Assembly: GCA_023101885.1 (NCBI GenBank)
Contig: JALPQD010000409.1
Coordinates: 1,080,610 to 1,144,609 of the forward strand
DNA length: 64,000 bases
From: Typhlomys cinereus
Lineage: Eukaryota; Chordata; Mammalia; Rodentia; Platacanthomyidae
Reading direction: 5' to 3'
Shown here in pieces: positions 33,986 to 46,663 of the stretch (position 1 is its first letter; each line of letters opens with the position of its first letter). The notes under the pieces were generated by a model, which worked only from the letters and a program-made list of their open reading frames with translations, searched no databases and was not told the origin of the DNA. The position numbers were made by a program, and so were the translations under genes.

Positions 33986-36900
33986 TCATTTTTGATGGCT
34001 GAGTGTTTCCATTGTATAAATGTACCACATTTTCCTTATCCACTCATCAACTGTTGGACATTTGGGTTGATTCCATGACTTTGCTATTGTAAACAGTGCT
34101 GCTATGAACATGGTCATGCTTATGCTATCGAGGTGAATTTTTGCTGTATGTGGGGTTATTCCCCAAAGTGGAATAGCTGGATCATATGGCATTTCAATCT
34201 TTAACTTCTTCAAGAATCACCAGATGGCTCGCCAGAGTGGTTGAATGCACCTGCATTCCCACCAGCAATGTAGGATGGTTCCCCTCTCTCCACATCCTCT
34301 CCAGCATTTGGTGTTGTTTGTATTGTGGATATTTGCCATCCTGACTGGGGTGAGATGACATCTCCAGAAGGTTTTGATTTGCATTTCCCTGATGGCTAAA
34401 GATGTGGAGCATTTTTTAAGATATTTGTTAGATATTTTAATTTCGTCCTTGGTAAAGTTTCTTTTAAGTTCCAAGGCCCATTTTTTAATTGGCCCATTTG
34501 TTTCCTTGGTGTTTAGCTTTCTAAGTTCTTTGTGTACTCTGGATAATAGAGCTCCATCAGATAAATGGTTAGTGAAGATTTTTTCCCATTCTGTGGGTTG
34601 CCTTTGTGCTCGAGTTACAATCTCTTTATCTGAACAGAAGTTCTTTAATTTCACAAGATCCCATCTGTTGAGTGTTGGTTGTATTGACTGTACTGTTGGA
34701 TTTCCGATTAGGAACTGTTGGCCTAGTTCAATCAGCTCCAGGGGGTTCCCTACCCTTTCAACTAAGGTTTTTATAGTCTCTGGCCTTATATCGAGGTCCT
34801 TGATCCATTTAGAATTAAGTCTTGTACATGGTGACAAGTACTGGTCAAGTTTAAATCTTCTGCATGTGGAGACCCAGTTTTGCCAGCACCATTTGTTGAA
34901 AATGCTGTTCTTTTTCCATTGGATTGTCAATCTTCCTTGGTTAGTTTTATACCAAGGTATTTCATTTTTTTCGGGGCTATATTAAATGGAAGTGCTTCTA
35001 TCAGAACTTTTTCACTTCAGTCATTCTGTGTATATAGGAAGGCCACTGTTTTTTTGTATGTTTACTTTATATCCTGCTACCCTGATGAACTTCTGTATTA
35101 GTTCCAGGAGTTTCCTAGTGGAGTATTTGTGATCGCTCAGATATAAAATCATGTCATCAGTAAATAGAGATAACTTGACTTGAAATCTTTTGTCAAAGAT
35201 CAAATGGCTATAATTTTGTGGGCTTATGTCTGGGTCTTCAACCCTTATCCATTGATCTGTGCGTCTATTTTGGAGCCAGTACCAAGGTGTTTTTATAACT
35301 ATGGATTTTGTAGTATAGACTAAGGTTTAGTATGGTGATACCCCCAGCAGTGTTTTTGTTACTCAAGATTGTTTTTGCTATGCTGCTGGGTCTGTTGTGC
35401 CTCCATATGAACATTGATATTGTTTGATCAACTGCTTTAAAGAATTGCTTTGGAATTTTAACTGGTATAGCATCGAATCTCTATATTGCCTTTGGTAGGA
35501 TGATCATTTTTATGATATTGATTCTGCCAATCCAGGAACATAGGAGGTCTTTCCACCTTCTAGTGTCTTTTGTAATTTTTTTCTTTAGTGTTTTAAAGTT
35601 TTCATTGTAAAGCACATTTACTTCCTTGGCTAGTTTTATACCAAGGTATTTCATTTTTGGGGGGGCTATATTAAATGGAATTGGTTCTCTCAGGGCTTTT
35701 CATTTCTTTCATTCTGTGCATAAGGAAGCCAATGATTTTTGTATGTTCTTTGTTCTGCTACCCTGCTGAACTTCTGTATTAGTTCCAGGAGTTCTAGTGG
35801 AGTATTTGTGATCGCTCAGGTAGAGAAATCATGTCATCGTAAATAGAGATAACTTGATTCTTCCTTGCCGATTTGAATCTCTTTTATTCCCTTTCTTGTT
35901 ATGGTCTCAGCTAAGACTTCCAGAACATATTGAAGAGAATGGTGAAAGTGATCAGCTTGTCTAGTTTTGATTGATGGGAATGTTCAAGATTTTTCCATTG
36001 AGTATAATCCTTGCTGTGGGCTTTGTAACAGCTTTTATTATATTGATAAAGGTTCCTTCCATTCCAACTGTCTCTAGGGTTTGAATCATAAAAGGTGTTG
36101 GATTTGTCAAAAGCTTTTTCTGCATCTATCGAGTATCATGTGGTCTTGGATTGGACTGGTTTATATGGTGGATTATTTATGATTTGTGAGTTGAACCAAA
36201 TTATGTGCCTGGGTAAAAGTCTTCTTGATCCCAGTAATTATCTTTTGGTATGTTTTGAATCGATTTGCTAAGACTGTTTAGAATCTTTGCATCTGTGTTC
36301 ATCACAGAGATTGGCCTATAGTTTTCTTTTTTAAGTGTATCTTTATTAGGTTTTGGGATTAAACAATATTAGCTTCATGAAAGAATGGATAGTGTTCCTT
36401 CCTTTGCTATTTGATGAACAGTTTTAGGAAGTATTGGTGTTCTTATCCTTAAATGTCTGGTAGAACTCTGTGCTGAATCCATCTGGTCCAGGACATTTTT
36501 TTTTGGGAAAATTCGAGATTACTTCGTTGATTTCCTCATATGTTATGGACTATTTAAATAATTCACAACTCTCATTCAATTTAGGTAGTTTGCTTACTTA
36601 GGATTCATCCATTTCTTTGTGTTGTCAAATTTCACAGAGTGTAAGTTTTTGAAATATGACATTAATAATACTCTGAATTTCCTGGGTATCCATAGGGCTA
36701 ACTCCATTGTCATTTCTAATTTTGTTAATTTGGGTTTTTTCTCTCTTGCTTTTGGTTAAATTCGTTAGGGGTGTATCAATCTTATTGATTTTTTCAAAGA
36801 ACCAGCTTTTTGCCTGGTTCATTCTTTGTTTCGTTTTCCTAAACTCAATTTCGTCTATTTCTCCCCTTATTTTGCTAATCTCCTCTCTGCTACTGCTTTT

Positions 36901-37890
36901 GGGATTAGATTGCTCTAGTGTCTCTAAAACTTTAAGCTGCATTGTTAAGTTATTTATTTCTGATGTTTCCAGTTTTTTGATCTACGCATTAGGAGCTATG
37001 AACTTACCTCTTAGGACAGCTTTCATTGTGTCCCAAAGATTTTGATAAGTTGTATTTTCATTATTGTTCACTTTCAGGAAATTTTGAATTTCTTTTCATT
37101 TCTTCTGAATCCATTCTCCTTAGCATCATAGTGTTAAGTGCTTCGGAGTCAGTGTATTTTCTGTTGTGTATTGTGTCGTGGATGTCAAGCTTTAGACCAT
37201 GGTGGTCTGATAGGGTACAAGCTAGAATTTCAACTTTCCTGTATATGTGGAGATTCGTTTTGTGGCCCAATATATGATCAATTTTGGAGAAAGTTCCGTG
37301 TGCTGCTGAGAAAAATGTGTATTCTTTTGTGTGTGGATGAAACCTTTGATAGAGATCTGTAAGGTCCATTTCTTTAAGGGTTTGGTTGAGTTGCACACTG
37401 TCTCTGTTAAGCTTTTGGTCTGTTGATCTATTCGATATTGAGAGGGCAGTGTTGAAATCCCCAAGAATTATTGTTTGGGGTTTGATTTCTTACGTTAGAT
37501 GCAGTAGGGTTTTCTTAATGAATGTGGAGGGCCTATATTAGGTGCCTATGTGTTCAGTATTGTGAAGTCTTCCTGGTGAATTGTACCTGTGACTAAAATG
37601 TAGTATCCATCTGTGTCTCTTATGATTTTTTTGTGGTTTGAAGTCCACTTTGTCCCACAGCATAATGGCTACCCCTGCCTGTTTCCTGGTTCCATTAGCT
37701 TGCAGAATTTTGGACCAGCCTTTTATTTTTAGGTATGACTATCTTTTGTGGTGAGATGAGTTTCCTGAGGCAGCAGATTGATGGGTTGTGGTTTTTAATC
37801 CAAGTTTGTAATCTGTTGCTGTTCTTGATTGTGAGTTAACACCATTGACTTTAATGTTATAATGGAGAATTATTTTAATTCTGCACAATT
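33986..37890 (-). pseudogene. L1 ORF2: L1 ORF2 remnant
   Basis: Fragments in order on the minus strand: the C-terminal domain with the cysteine motif (34217-34930), RT pieces, the region with the KSWFFEKINKIDTPL motif (36625-36942), and the EN C-terminal region with SDHHG (37061-37396). The start codon near 37890 is damaged ('gcacaat' where intact copies read gacat). Dense frameshifts. Confidence 0.88.
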
Positions 37891-37944
37891 TTTTTGTTTA
37901 GTGGCTTTTGTAAGTGTATTGTTTGACATTTAGGTTTTGGTGAT

Positions 37945-39003
37945 ATTATACTTCTCTATTGTCCTCCTGGATATTTTTTTTTTCTTCAAGCTTGAGTAGC
38001 ATTTCTAGAATTTTTGAAGGCCTGGTTTGGTAGACATGTATCCCTTCAAGTTGTCTTTGTGATGTAAACTTTTCTTTCTCCCTCAATCATGACAGATAGT
38101 TTTGCCGGGTATATCAGTCTGGGTTGGCATTTTTCTCCTTAAATACTTCAAATACATCTCTCCAGGCTCTTCTTGCTTTTACTGTTTCCACTGAGAAGTC
38201 ATTTGTTGTTTTAATAGGTTTACCTTTAAAAGTGACTTGTTTTTTTATCCTTTGAAGCTCTCAGCACTGTTTCTTTGTCTTGAATGTGGAGTGTTTTTGA
38301 CTATTATTTGCCATGGTGATTTTCTATTATGGTCATATCTATTTGGGGTGCAGAATGCCTCTTGTATTAGGATGGGCCTCTCATTCTTTAGTTGAGGGAA
38401 GTTTTCATTTATGATAATTTGAAAAACTTCCTCAGATGTGGTATTTTCGGATTCTTGCTCTGGTATTCCATGAATACGCATGTTAGGCTTCTTCAGGGTG
38501 TCCCATATCTCTTGAATGTTCTTCTCAATACTCTTTTTGGCTTTAAGAACCTCTTCCATTGAGTTGGTTAATTCTCCCACTTTGTCTTCAAGATCTGAAA
38601 TTCTATTTTCTGCTTCGTTAGTTCTGCTGATGACTCTCTGTTGAGTTTTGGGTTGAAGATAACTTGTCTTTTAGTTCGATTTTAAACTCTGCCTGAGACT
38701 GTTTTAACTGCTCTGTGTCTATTTTTGTTTCTTGAACTGTTTTTCTCAACTCCTCCAAGTGCCTGTTGTGTTCCTGTTCAAAGTGGTTGATGTGATTGTT
38801 TAACTCCTCCCGGATTTTCTCTTTCATAGTTTTAGTCATGGTAATGACCATACTATGAAAGTCGTTATCTTGGATCTGGCTTTTTTGGCTATTATCTGTG
38901 AATTTGTTCTGGTTGGAATCCGTCATTATAGGGTTACTTCTTTCGGTGGGAGATTGTCTTCCTGGCTTTTGTTTCTCATGGATCTGCACTTTGACTTGGG
39001 CAT
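37945..39003 (-). pseudogene. L1 ORF1: L1 ORF1 remnant
   Basis: The start codon position is at 39001-39003. Two long frames cover the N-terminus with coiled coil (38618-38989) and the RRM plus part of the C-terminal domain (38245-38580, with NMRIHGIPEQESENTT). A small deletion near 38630 shifts the frame between them. The C-terminal part also shifts near 38245. Confidence 0.87.
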
Positions 39004-39858
39004 TGTCGTTTTGTCTCTTAAGACCTTTCAGTTTCTGTGTGTTTTTTGACTGAACTGATTTAGTTGATATTACTACTCTCGGGCAGTTATTACTAGTGCT
39101 TGCCTTGTAGATGGTTTCATTTGTCTGTTGTTAGTATTATTTCCTAGATGAGCTTATTAGGCTGTTAGTACATCAGTTAAGTCAGGTTAAGTAGACAGGG
39201 GGTAAATATTAGTATGGTAGTGCAGTTTTACGATTTAGTATCTTGGTGATATGTAGGGGTGAGTGCTATAATCCCTGGAGTTGTATATATTTTTGGGGTG
39301 GCTGTATGGAAAAGTTAATCTACAGTGATTAATACTAAAAAGGAGCAGTATGGTATAAAAAGAGGTTTACTTATCTTTGGGCTGGATGTGAAGAATCTCT
39401 CCATTGTGATAGGATGATTTTAGAGGACTTCAGATGTATGGCCTTTGTCTCTTAGAGCTTTGCTTGGGTTGTCTTTGGATTCTGTTGAGTTCTGAGTTGC
39501 AGTGTGTCCTCCGTGGGCCATGAAAGAGGGTCCCCGGTGGGTCAGAGGGACAGAGGGGCTGATGGTGATGGCAGAACTCTTCACCTGGGACCTGGGACTT
39601 GGCTTAGTGGCCCACCCAAGCTCCAGGGATGGAGAACCCAGAGCAAGTCCTGTCCCAGTTGGCGGGACAGGTGGGCGGGAGGAAAAAAGGTGCTGGGGCA
39701 AACCCCGAAGTAGCCTGGGTGTTGCCTTGGCTGGCTGGTGGGAGGAGCTGAGACAAGGGGCGACCTGGGGGCTACGTAACTTACCTGGGATGGAGGACCG
39801 ACTGAGAGCAGGTCCCATCTGGGGCGGGCAGGCGGGCTGGAGGAACAAAAGGCCCCAG
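39004..39858 (-). promoter_or_regulatory. L1 5'UTR with about 162-bp partial monomers
   Basis: 5'UTR of the element above. Two related blocks, 'ggatggagaacccagagcaa' with 'gggcgggaggaaaaaagg' (about 39627-39690) and 'ggatggaggaccgactgaga' with 'gggctggaggaacaaaagg' (about 39788-39852), are spaced about 162 bp apart. GC-rich. A long plus-strand frame crosses it (see findings). Confidence 0.7.
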
Positions 39859-40879
39859 ATCCATTTTTTAATTGGGCCATTTATCTCTTTGCTGTTTAGT
39901 TGTTTAAGTTCTTTGTGCACTCTGGATAATGGAGCTCTATTAGGTATGTGGTTAGTGAAGATTTTCTCTCATTCTGTGGATTGCCTTTTTGCTCAATTTA
40001 CAATCTCTTTATCAGAACAGAAGCTCTTTAATTTCATAAGATCCCATTTATTTTGTGTTGATTCTAGTGGCTGTGCTATTGGATTTCTGTTAGGAACTGT
40101 TAGCCTAGCCCAATCACCTCAAGGGAGTTTCCTACCCTTTCAGCTAGGGCTTTTATAGTCTCTGGCCTAATATTGAGATCCTTGATCCACTGGGAATTAA
40201 TTTTTGTGCATGGTGACAAATACATGTCTACTTTTAATCTTTTGCATGTGGACATCCAGTTTTGCCAGCACTATTTTTTGAAGATGCTGTTCTTTTTCCA
40301 TTGAATTTTTGGGTCCCTTTGTCAAAGATCAAATGGCTGTAGTTGTGTGGGCTTATATCTGGGTATTCAACTCTTATCCATTGATCTACATGTCTATTTT
40401 GGACCCAGTACTAGGCTGTTTTTATCACTATGGTTTTGTAGTATAGATTAAGGTTTGGTATGGTGATACCTCCAGCAGTGTTTTTGTTACTCAGAATTGT
40501 TTTTGCTATCCTGGGCTTTTTGTGCTTCCATATGAATTTTGAGATTGTTTCATCAATTTCCTTAAAGAATTGCTTGGGGGTTTTGATTGATACAGCATTG
40601 AATCTATATATTGCTTTTGGTAGGTTGGTCATTTTTATGATGTTAAGCCTGCTGATCCAGGAAAATGGGAGGTCTTTCCACCTTCTAGTATCTTCTGTAA
40701 TTTCTTTCTTTAGGGTTTAGAGTTATCATTATAAAGTTCTCGCTCTCTTCCTTTGTTAATTTATACCAAGGTATTTCATTTTTTAGGGGCTATAGTAAAT
40801 GGGATTGTTTCTCTTAGGACTTTTTCACTCCTTTCATCCTTGGTTTATAGGAAGGCCACTGACTTTGCACGTTTATTTT

Positions 40880-41349
40880 TTATTTTTATTTATTTTTTAG
40901 GAGAATAAAGATTTTTTTATTGGTTTACAATATCTGGGTTACATTTTTTTAAATTAGTTTTTCCACTCATACAAACTTGATAGGTACCCCATTCCCCTCC
41001 CTCCTTTCACCCTTCCCTGGATCCCCTTGCTTCCTCCCCCTCTCCCCTTTCCTTTTCCCCTTCCTTCCCTTTCTCCTAGTGCCCCCTCCCCCCATCCTTT
41101 AGTGTGCATGTCAAACTTCCCTCTGGGTCCTCCTCTCTGATGAGGTGTAAGGACTCAGTAGCATTGCCTAGACCTCTTTTTTGTGTTCCCCTTTAGTATA
41201 GGAACACTACTGTACCTGTTAATCCCTTGTCTCTAAGGATCCTAGTGCATGTGATCCATGCTAGACTTTGGGCGGGGGGTCAATGATATGTTGGTCATTG
41301 CGCAGGTCATCCAACGTTCTACTATGATTACTTTGGCCCTAACTTGTGT
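40880..41349 (-). mobile_element. L1: Nested L1 3'UTR insertion with possible 3' transduction
   Basis: Antisense L1 tail inside the older L1. TSD tgcacgtttatttt (40866-40879) against tgcatgtttatttt (41350-41363), one mismatch in 14. Between the L1 3' end (T-run 40943-40950) and the outer T-rich run (to 40898) lies about 45 bp of non-L1 sequence containing an AATAAA on the element's strand. Confidence 0.85.
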
Positions 41350-43557
41350 TGCATGTTTATTTTGTAACCTACCACCATGCTGAAATTATCAGTTTCAGGA
41401 GTTTCCTGGTGGAGTTTTTAAAATTTGTCAGGTATATTTTCATGTCATCAGCAAATAGTGATATCTTGACTTGTTCTATTCTGATTTGATTCCCTTTTAT
41501 TTTCCTCTTTTATCTCATGGCTCCAGGTAAGACTTCAAGTACAATATTGTATAGAAGTGGTGAGAGTGGACAGCCTTGTCTAGTTCCTCATCAAAGTAGG
41601 AATGCTTCAAGTTTTAACTCATTGTGAGTATTATCCTTGTTGTTGGCTTGTTGTATAATTTTTATTATGTTGATAAAGGTTCCTCCCATTCCAACTGTCT
41701 CTAGGGTTTTGATCATTATATCCTGTTGGACCTTGTCAAAAGCTTTTTCTGAGTTTATGGAGAGTATCATATTGTCTTGGACTTTGGATTGTTTTATATG
41801 ATTTATTGATTTGCATATGTTGAATCAACTTTGTGTGCTTGGGATAAATCCTACTTGATCACAGTAAATGATACTTTTGATATGTTTTGGAATCCAATTT
41901 GCTAAGATTTTGTTGAAAAATGTTTGTATATGTGTTCATCAAAGAGATTGGCCTATGGTTTTCTTTTTTAAGTGTATCTTTATTAGGTTTTGGGAATAAA
42001 ATGATATTAACTTCATAGAAAGAATTTGGAAGTGTTCCTTCCTTCACAGTTTTATGGAACAGTTTATGCAGAAGTGGTGCTAGTTTTTCCTTAAATGTCT
42101 GGTGGAATTCTGTGCTGAATCCATCTGGTCCAGGACATTTTTTGGTGGGAAGATTCGAGATTATTTCATCGATTTCCTCATATGTTATAGGACTATTTAA
42201 AAAATTCAAAACTTCCTGATTCAATTTAGGTAAGTTGTGCTTATTCAGAAATTCATCCATTTCTTTTGTGTTATCAAATTTCACAGAGTATAAGTTTTTG
42301 AAATATGGTGTTATAATTCTCTGAATTTCTTGGGTATCAGTTGTGATAATTCTACTTTCATTTCTAATTTTGTTAATTTGGGTTTTTTCTCTCTTGATTT
42401 TGGATAATTTTAGCTAGGGGTGTAACAGTCTTATTGATTTTTTTCAAAGAAGCAGCTTTTTGATTGGTTGATTATTTGTATTGTTTTCCTAATCTCAATT
42501 TCAGATATTTCTCCGCTTATTTTTCTAATCTCCTCTCTTCTACTGCTTTGGGGATCAGATTGCTCTAGTGTCTCTAAAGCTTGAAGCTGCATTGTTAAGT
42601 CATTTACTTGTGATGTTTCTACTTTATGATATAGGCATTAAGAGCTCTAAACTTAATCCTTAGGACAGCTCTCATTGTGTCTCAGAGATGTTGATATGTT
42701 GTATTTTCATTATCCTTTGCCTTTAGGAAATCTTGAATTTCCTTTGTAATTTCTTCCTGAACCCAATTTTCATTCAGCATCATAGAGTTTAGTTTCCCAG
42801 AGTTTGTATATTTTTTGCTGTTTGTTGTGTTGCAGATGTCAAGCTTTAGACCATGGTGGTCTGATAGGGTACAGACTAAAATTTCAACTTTCCTGCATAT
42901 GTGGAGATTCGTTTTGTGGCCCAATATGTGGTCTATTTTGGACAAGATTCCCTGTGCTTCTGAGAAGAATGTGTTTACCTTGATGCTTGATGGAATGTTC
43001 GATAGGTCCCTTTCATTAAGTCTTTAAGTTCCAGTGTGTCTCTGTTAAGTTTTTGACCTATTGATCTCTGCCACATTGAGAGTGCAGCATTGAAATCCCT
43101 GAGTATTATGGTTTTTGGATTGATTTCTTGTTATATACATTGTAGCATTTGCTTAAGGAATGTGGAGGAGTCCATAATAGGTGCAAATATGTTCAGTATG
43201 GTGAAGTTTTCCTGGTGAATTGTACCTGACTAAAATGTAGTATCCTTCTGTATCTCTTATGATTTTCTTTTGGTTTGAAGTCCATTTTGTGAGATAGCAT
43301 AATTGCTACCCTTGTTTGTTTCCTGGTTCCATTACCTTGAACAATTTTTGATCAGCTTTTCATTTTTAGGATGTGCCTATCTTTTGTGGTGAGATGTGTT
43401 TTCTGATTTTTAATCCATATTTGTAATCTGTCTTTTGATTGGTTAGTTAATTCCGATAACATTTAGTGTTATAATGGAGAAATTACATTTAATTCCTGAC
43501 ATTTTTTGTGTTTAGTGGTTTTATAAGTGTATTATTTAGCTTATAGGTTTTTAGTGG

Positions 43558-44591
43558 TATTATACTTCTTAGATATGCTTATTTTTTTCTTCAAGCTTTA
43601 GTATCTTTTCTAGCATTTTTTGAAGGCCTGGTTTGGTAAACATGTAAGCCTTCAAGTTGTCTTTGTGCTAGAAATCTTTTTTTCAGCCTCAATCATGACT
43701 GATGGTTTTGCCAAATATATCAGCCTGGATTTACATTTGTGCTCATTCAATACTTGAACTATATCCCTCCAAACTCTTCTGTCTTTTACTGTTTCCATTG
43801 AAAAATCATTTGTTATTTTAATAGGTTTACCTTTAAAAGTGGCTTGTTTTAATTCTCTTGAAGCTTTCAGCACATTCTCTTTGTCTTCTAGTGTTTTGTA
43901 TTGTATCTCTTTGTCTGTAGTGTTTTGACTATTATTTACTGTAGCGGGTTTCTATTTTGGTCATATCTGTTTGGGGTGCAGAATGATTCTTGTATTTGGA
44001 TGGTCCTCTCTCTCTTTAAATGTGGAAAGTTTTCCTTTATGATAATTTGAAAAATTTCCTCAGGTGTAGTATTTTGGAATTCTTGTTCTGATATTCCACG
44101 AATGCACATGTTAAGCTTCTTCAAGGTGTCACATAAATCCTGAATATTGTTTTCAAGTATCTTTTTGGCTTTTACAACCTCTTTGATTGAACTGGTTAGT
44201 TCTTCCACTTTGCCTTCAAGATCTGATATTCTATTTTCTGCTTCATTGCTTCTGCTCATAAGACTCCATGTTCTGAGTTGAAGATAGCTTGTCTTCTAGT
44301 TTGAGTTTAAACTCTGTTTGAGATTATTTTAACTGCTTTGTGCATATTTTTGTTTCTTCAACTGCTTTCCTCATCTCCTTCAAGTGCCTGTTTTAGTCCT
44401 GTCCAATTTGGTTGATGTGGTTACTTAAGTCCTCCTGGATTTCCTCTTTCATTGTTTTCATCATAGTAAAGATGGCTATTTAATGTGAGTTTGTTCTGGT
44501 TGGATTCTATCATTATGGGGTTCATTTTTTTGGTAGGAGATTTGTTGTCTTTGTTTTTATTTCTCACGGCTTTGCACTGTGACCTGGGCAT
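43558..44591 (-). pseudogene. L1 ORF1: L1 ORF1 remnant, old
   Basis: The start codon position is at 44589-44591. The 107-codon frame 43936-44259 keeps NEAENRISDLEGKVEEL and NMCIRGISEQEFQNTT (coiled coil into RRM). The 73-codon frame 43652-43873 keeps part of the C-terminal domain. Frameshifts and an in-frame stop separate them. Confidence 0.82.
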
Positions 44592-44818
44592 TTTTGTTTT
44601 ATCTCTTATGTGTGTTTTTGACCAAAGTGAATTAGACAGTATTACTACACTTGAGCAGTTATTGCTAGTGTTTGCCTTGGAGTTCGGTATGTTTTTCTGG
44701 TGTTGGTGCTACTTCTTAGATGAGGTTATTGGACTGTTAGCACATCAATTAATTGAGGTTTAGTAGACAGGCAATGAAGATTAGTATGGCAGTACACTTT
44801 TTAGGTTTACTTCCTTAA

Positions 44819-46078
44819 AATTTTTTTTGAAAAAAAATTATTTTCATCAATTTTTGAAGTTAGTGTCTAAAAACAAAAACTTACTAACAAATTGAAAGTT
44901 CAGTAAACAATCTCTGGAGAAATTGGAGTTCAGAGGTCAAGGTGGAAATAATTACAAAATGAAAAGTGAAAGTTGAACGATTTAATTTTTACCTAAATGC
45001 GGTTGGATCATATAGACAAAGCAAAGTACATTCTAGGATTTCAGAACCTACTCTTTGATCTGTGATGTATAAATTAGCTCACTTTCAAAGTTTTAGTGAA
45101 CTTTGGAGGATGGAAGGGGAAAAGAAGTTGCTTTTACTTGTTTGGTAGTCATCACTGTAGGGATTTCCAAAGATTTTAAGTTTTGATTCACTTACCACTC
45201 TCTTGCCATCTTTCAAGTTTTTACTGGAATAATTAAGATTCTGCAGAATATTTAAGAGCATGTAGTAGAGTCATATAGATTGTTTTCCCAGCCAGTCATC
45301 TTGGCCATTAGTCATTCCAGTATTTTTGGTTTAAATGGCTATGTAACTTTATTTTTTCATTTAACCAGTTTTAACAAAAATTGCATACAAGACCTCTCTA
45401 TTTCTGCATCTTCTCAATAGTTTCTTTCTTACATTTGTCTCTTCCTTTCCAAATTGGGAAAATTTAGCTTTTTCACTCCAGAAATTTTTTGTTGTGGTCT
45501 TTATCCAGTTTTGCCAGTAATAATCACATTATATTTCCATGAAATTACCAGGCAAAAAAGTTTACTGTGTTGCCATAATGGAAAAACATCAATTCTTTCT
45601 TCTTCCAGATTGGTGATACCAATGAGCTTTTCCTTTTTCTTTGACCACCCACAATAAGAAACTTTCCAAGACATGCATGTAACCTGGTATTTCTATGTCA
45701 CAACCCCTGTCTAAATCAAATAATTCAGTGCTGGCATCTCACAATTGAGTTTTGAAGCCACTTATTTAGAAGCCAACTTTCTCAGTTCCTCAGAACAGAC
45801 ATGAGAAGTTTTCACAGACTGCATGAAGTTATGACAATAAGCATGACTTCCTTTGTCTTCAACATTTAGCTTTTATCATGTGACATCTGTGTTCTGCATT
45901 CCCAATCAGTAGATGTACAGTAACTTTTTCTCCATGGAATTGTTTGTAAGGAGAATTAAGTGTGGTACTGCATCTGTGCTGTACTCAGTTTTCATAATTA
46001 TGCCAACCATTTCAGTATTATCATCATCATGGCACAGAAGAAATTTTCTAGTAACATGGAAGGGTTCAAGAAAACTTG
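44819..46078. other. Intergenic sequence with one arm of a direct repeat
   Basis: No gene seen. Contains 45601-45722, which is repeated about 0.93 kb downstream (46529-46663). Confidence 0.45.
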
Positions 46079-46663
46079 CAATGGGCCAGTGGGATGTCTC
46101 ATTGGGTAAAGCTGCCTGTACATAAAACTGGTGATCTGAGTTTAAACCCCCCACATAGTGAGCAGAACTTAATTCTGAAAGTTGTTCTTGAATGTCACTA
46201 GAGTGAGGCAGCATGTGTATGCCCCCTCTTTTGCAAATAAATAAATTTAAAGAGTATTACAATGGTTCCTCTCAAATTCATATGCTCATTTGATATGGTT
46301 GTTTGAATCAATATGACCAATTACATTGAGAGCTCAAATTTAATGTTAATTTTCACAATTCTGCTAAACAAGCCTTCAGAAATAATATAATCACTGTCAG
46401 TTATTCTATATGCTGCTGTGACTCACCAGTCAAATTCAAATAGCTTCAGTAGACAAAAGATTCCTTTGGTTTATAGTTCAAAAGGGGAGATACAGTCCAT
46501 TGTCATAAGTGAAAAATATCCTTTCTTTCTTCTCCCAGATTTGTGATATCAATGAGCTTTTACAGTTTTTTTTTTTTTTTTTGGCCACCCACAATAAGAG
46601 ACTTTCCAAGAAGGACATGTAACCATGGGATATATCTGTGTAACAACCCCTGTCTAAAGCAAA
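45601..46663 (+). repeat. Pair of about 125-bp direct repeats (45601-45722 and 46529-46663)
   Basis: Both arms contain 'aatgagctttt', 'ccacccacaataaga' and 'caacccctgtctaaa' in the same order. The second arm has gained a poly-T run (46566-46582). Family unknown: either an old interspersed repeat or a local duplication. Confidence 0.7.
46079..46255 (+). mobile_element. B2-like SINE, diverged
   Basis: Head 'gggccagtgggatgtctcat' with 'tgggtaaagctgcctg', box-B-like 'gagtttaaacccc', and an A-rich 3' end 'aaataaataaatttaaag'. It fits the window's B2-like family but with more substitutions. Confidence 0.6.

Larger units (their letters stand above)
33947..39858 (-). mobile_element. L1: L1, antisense, 3' end missing, with templated insertion
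   Basis: It begins in the ORF2 C-terminus and reaches the 5' end of the 5'UTR at 39858. The 3'UTR is absent, because the element abuts the end of the duplicated segment. The ORF2 C-terminal part is well kept in a 237-codon frame (34217-34930). Then a 255-bp block (34927-35181) repeats sequence found again at about 35622-35860, after which the L1 resumes at 35186. Many small deletions affect 35600-36700. No TSD could be defined. Confidence 0.88.
39859..44818 (-). mobile_element. L1: Older L1, antisense, truncated at both ends
   Basis: It starts inside the ORF2 C-terminus directly at the 5' end of the previous L1 and fades out in the 5'UTR near 44818. It is more diverged than the other copies. 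A nested L1 tail sits at 40880-41349. ORF2 pieces: 40411-40632, 41859-42284 (with [11 protein letters not shown]) and 42682-42945. ORF1 lies on its right. Confidence 0.88.

Noticed and set aside
33947..34926. The idea that 33947-34926 is the displaced 3' part of the duplicated L1 (circular permutation)
   Set aside because: It lacks the deletion found at the matching place in copy 1 (near 17055) and differs by many substitutions, so it comes from another L1.
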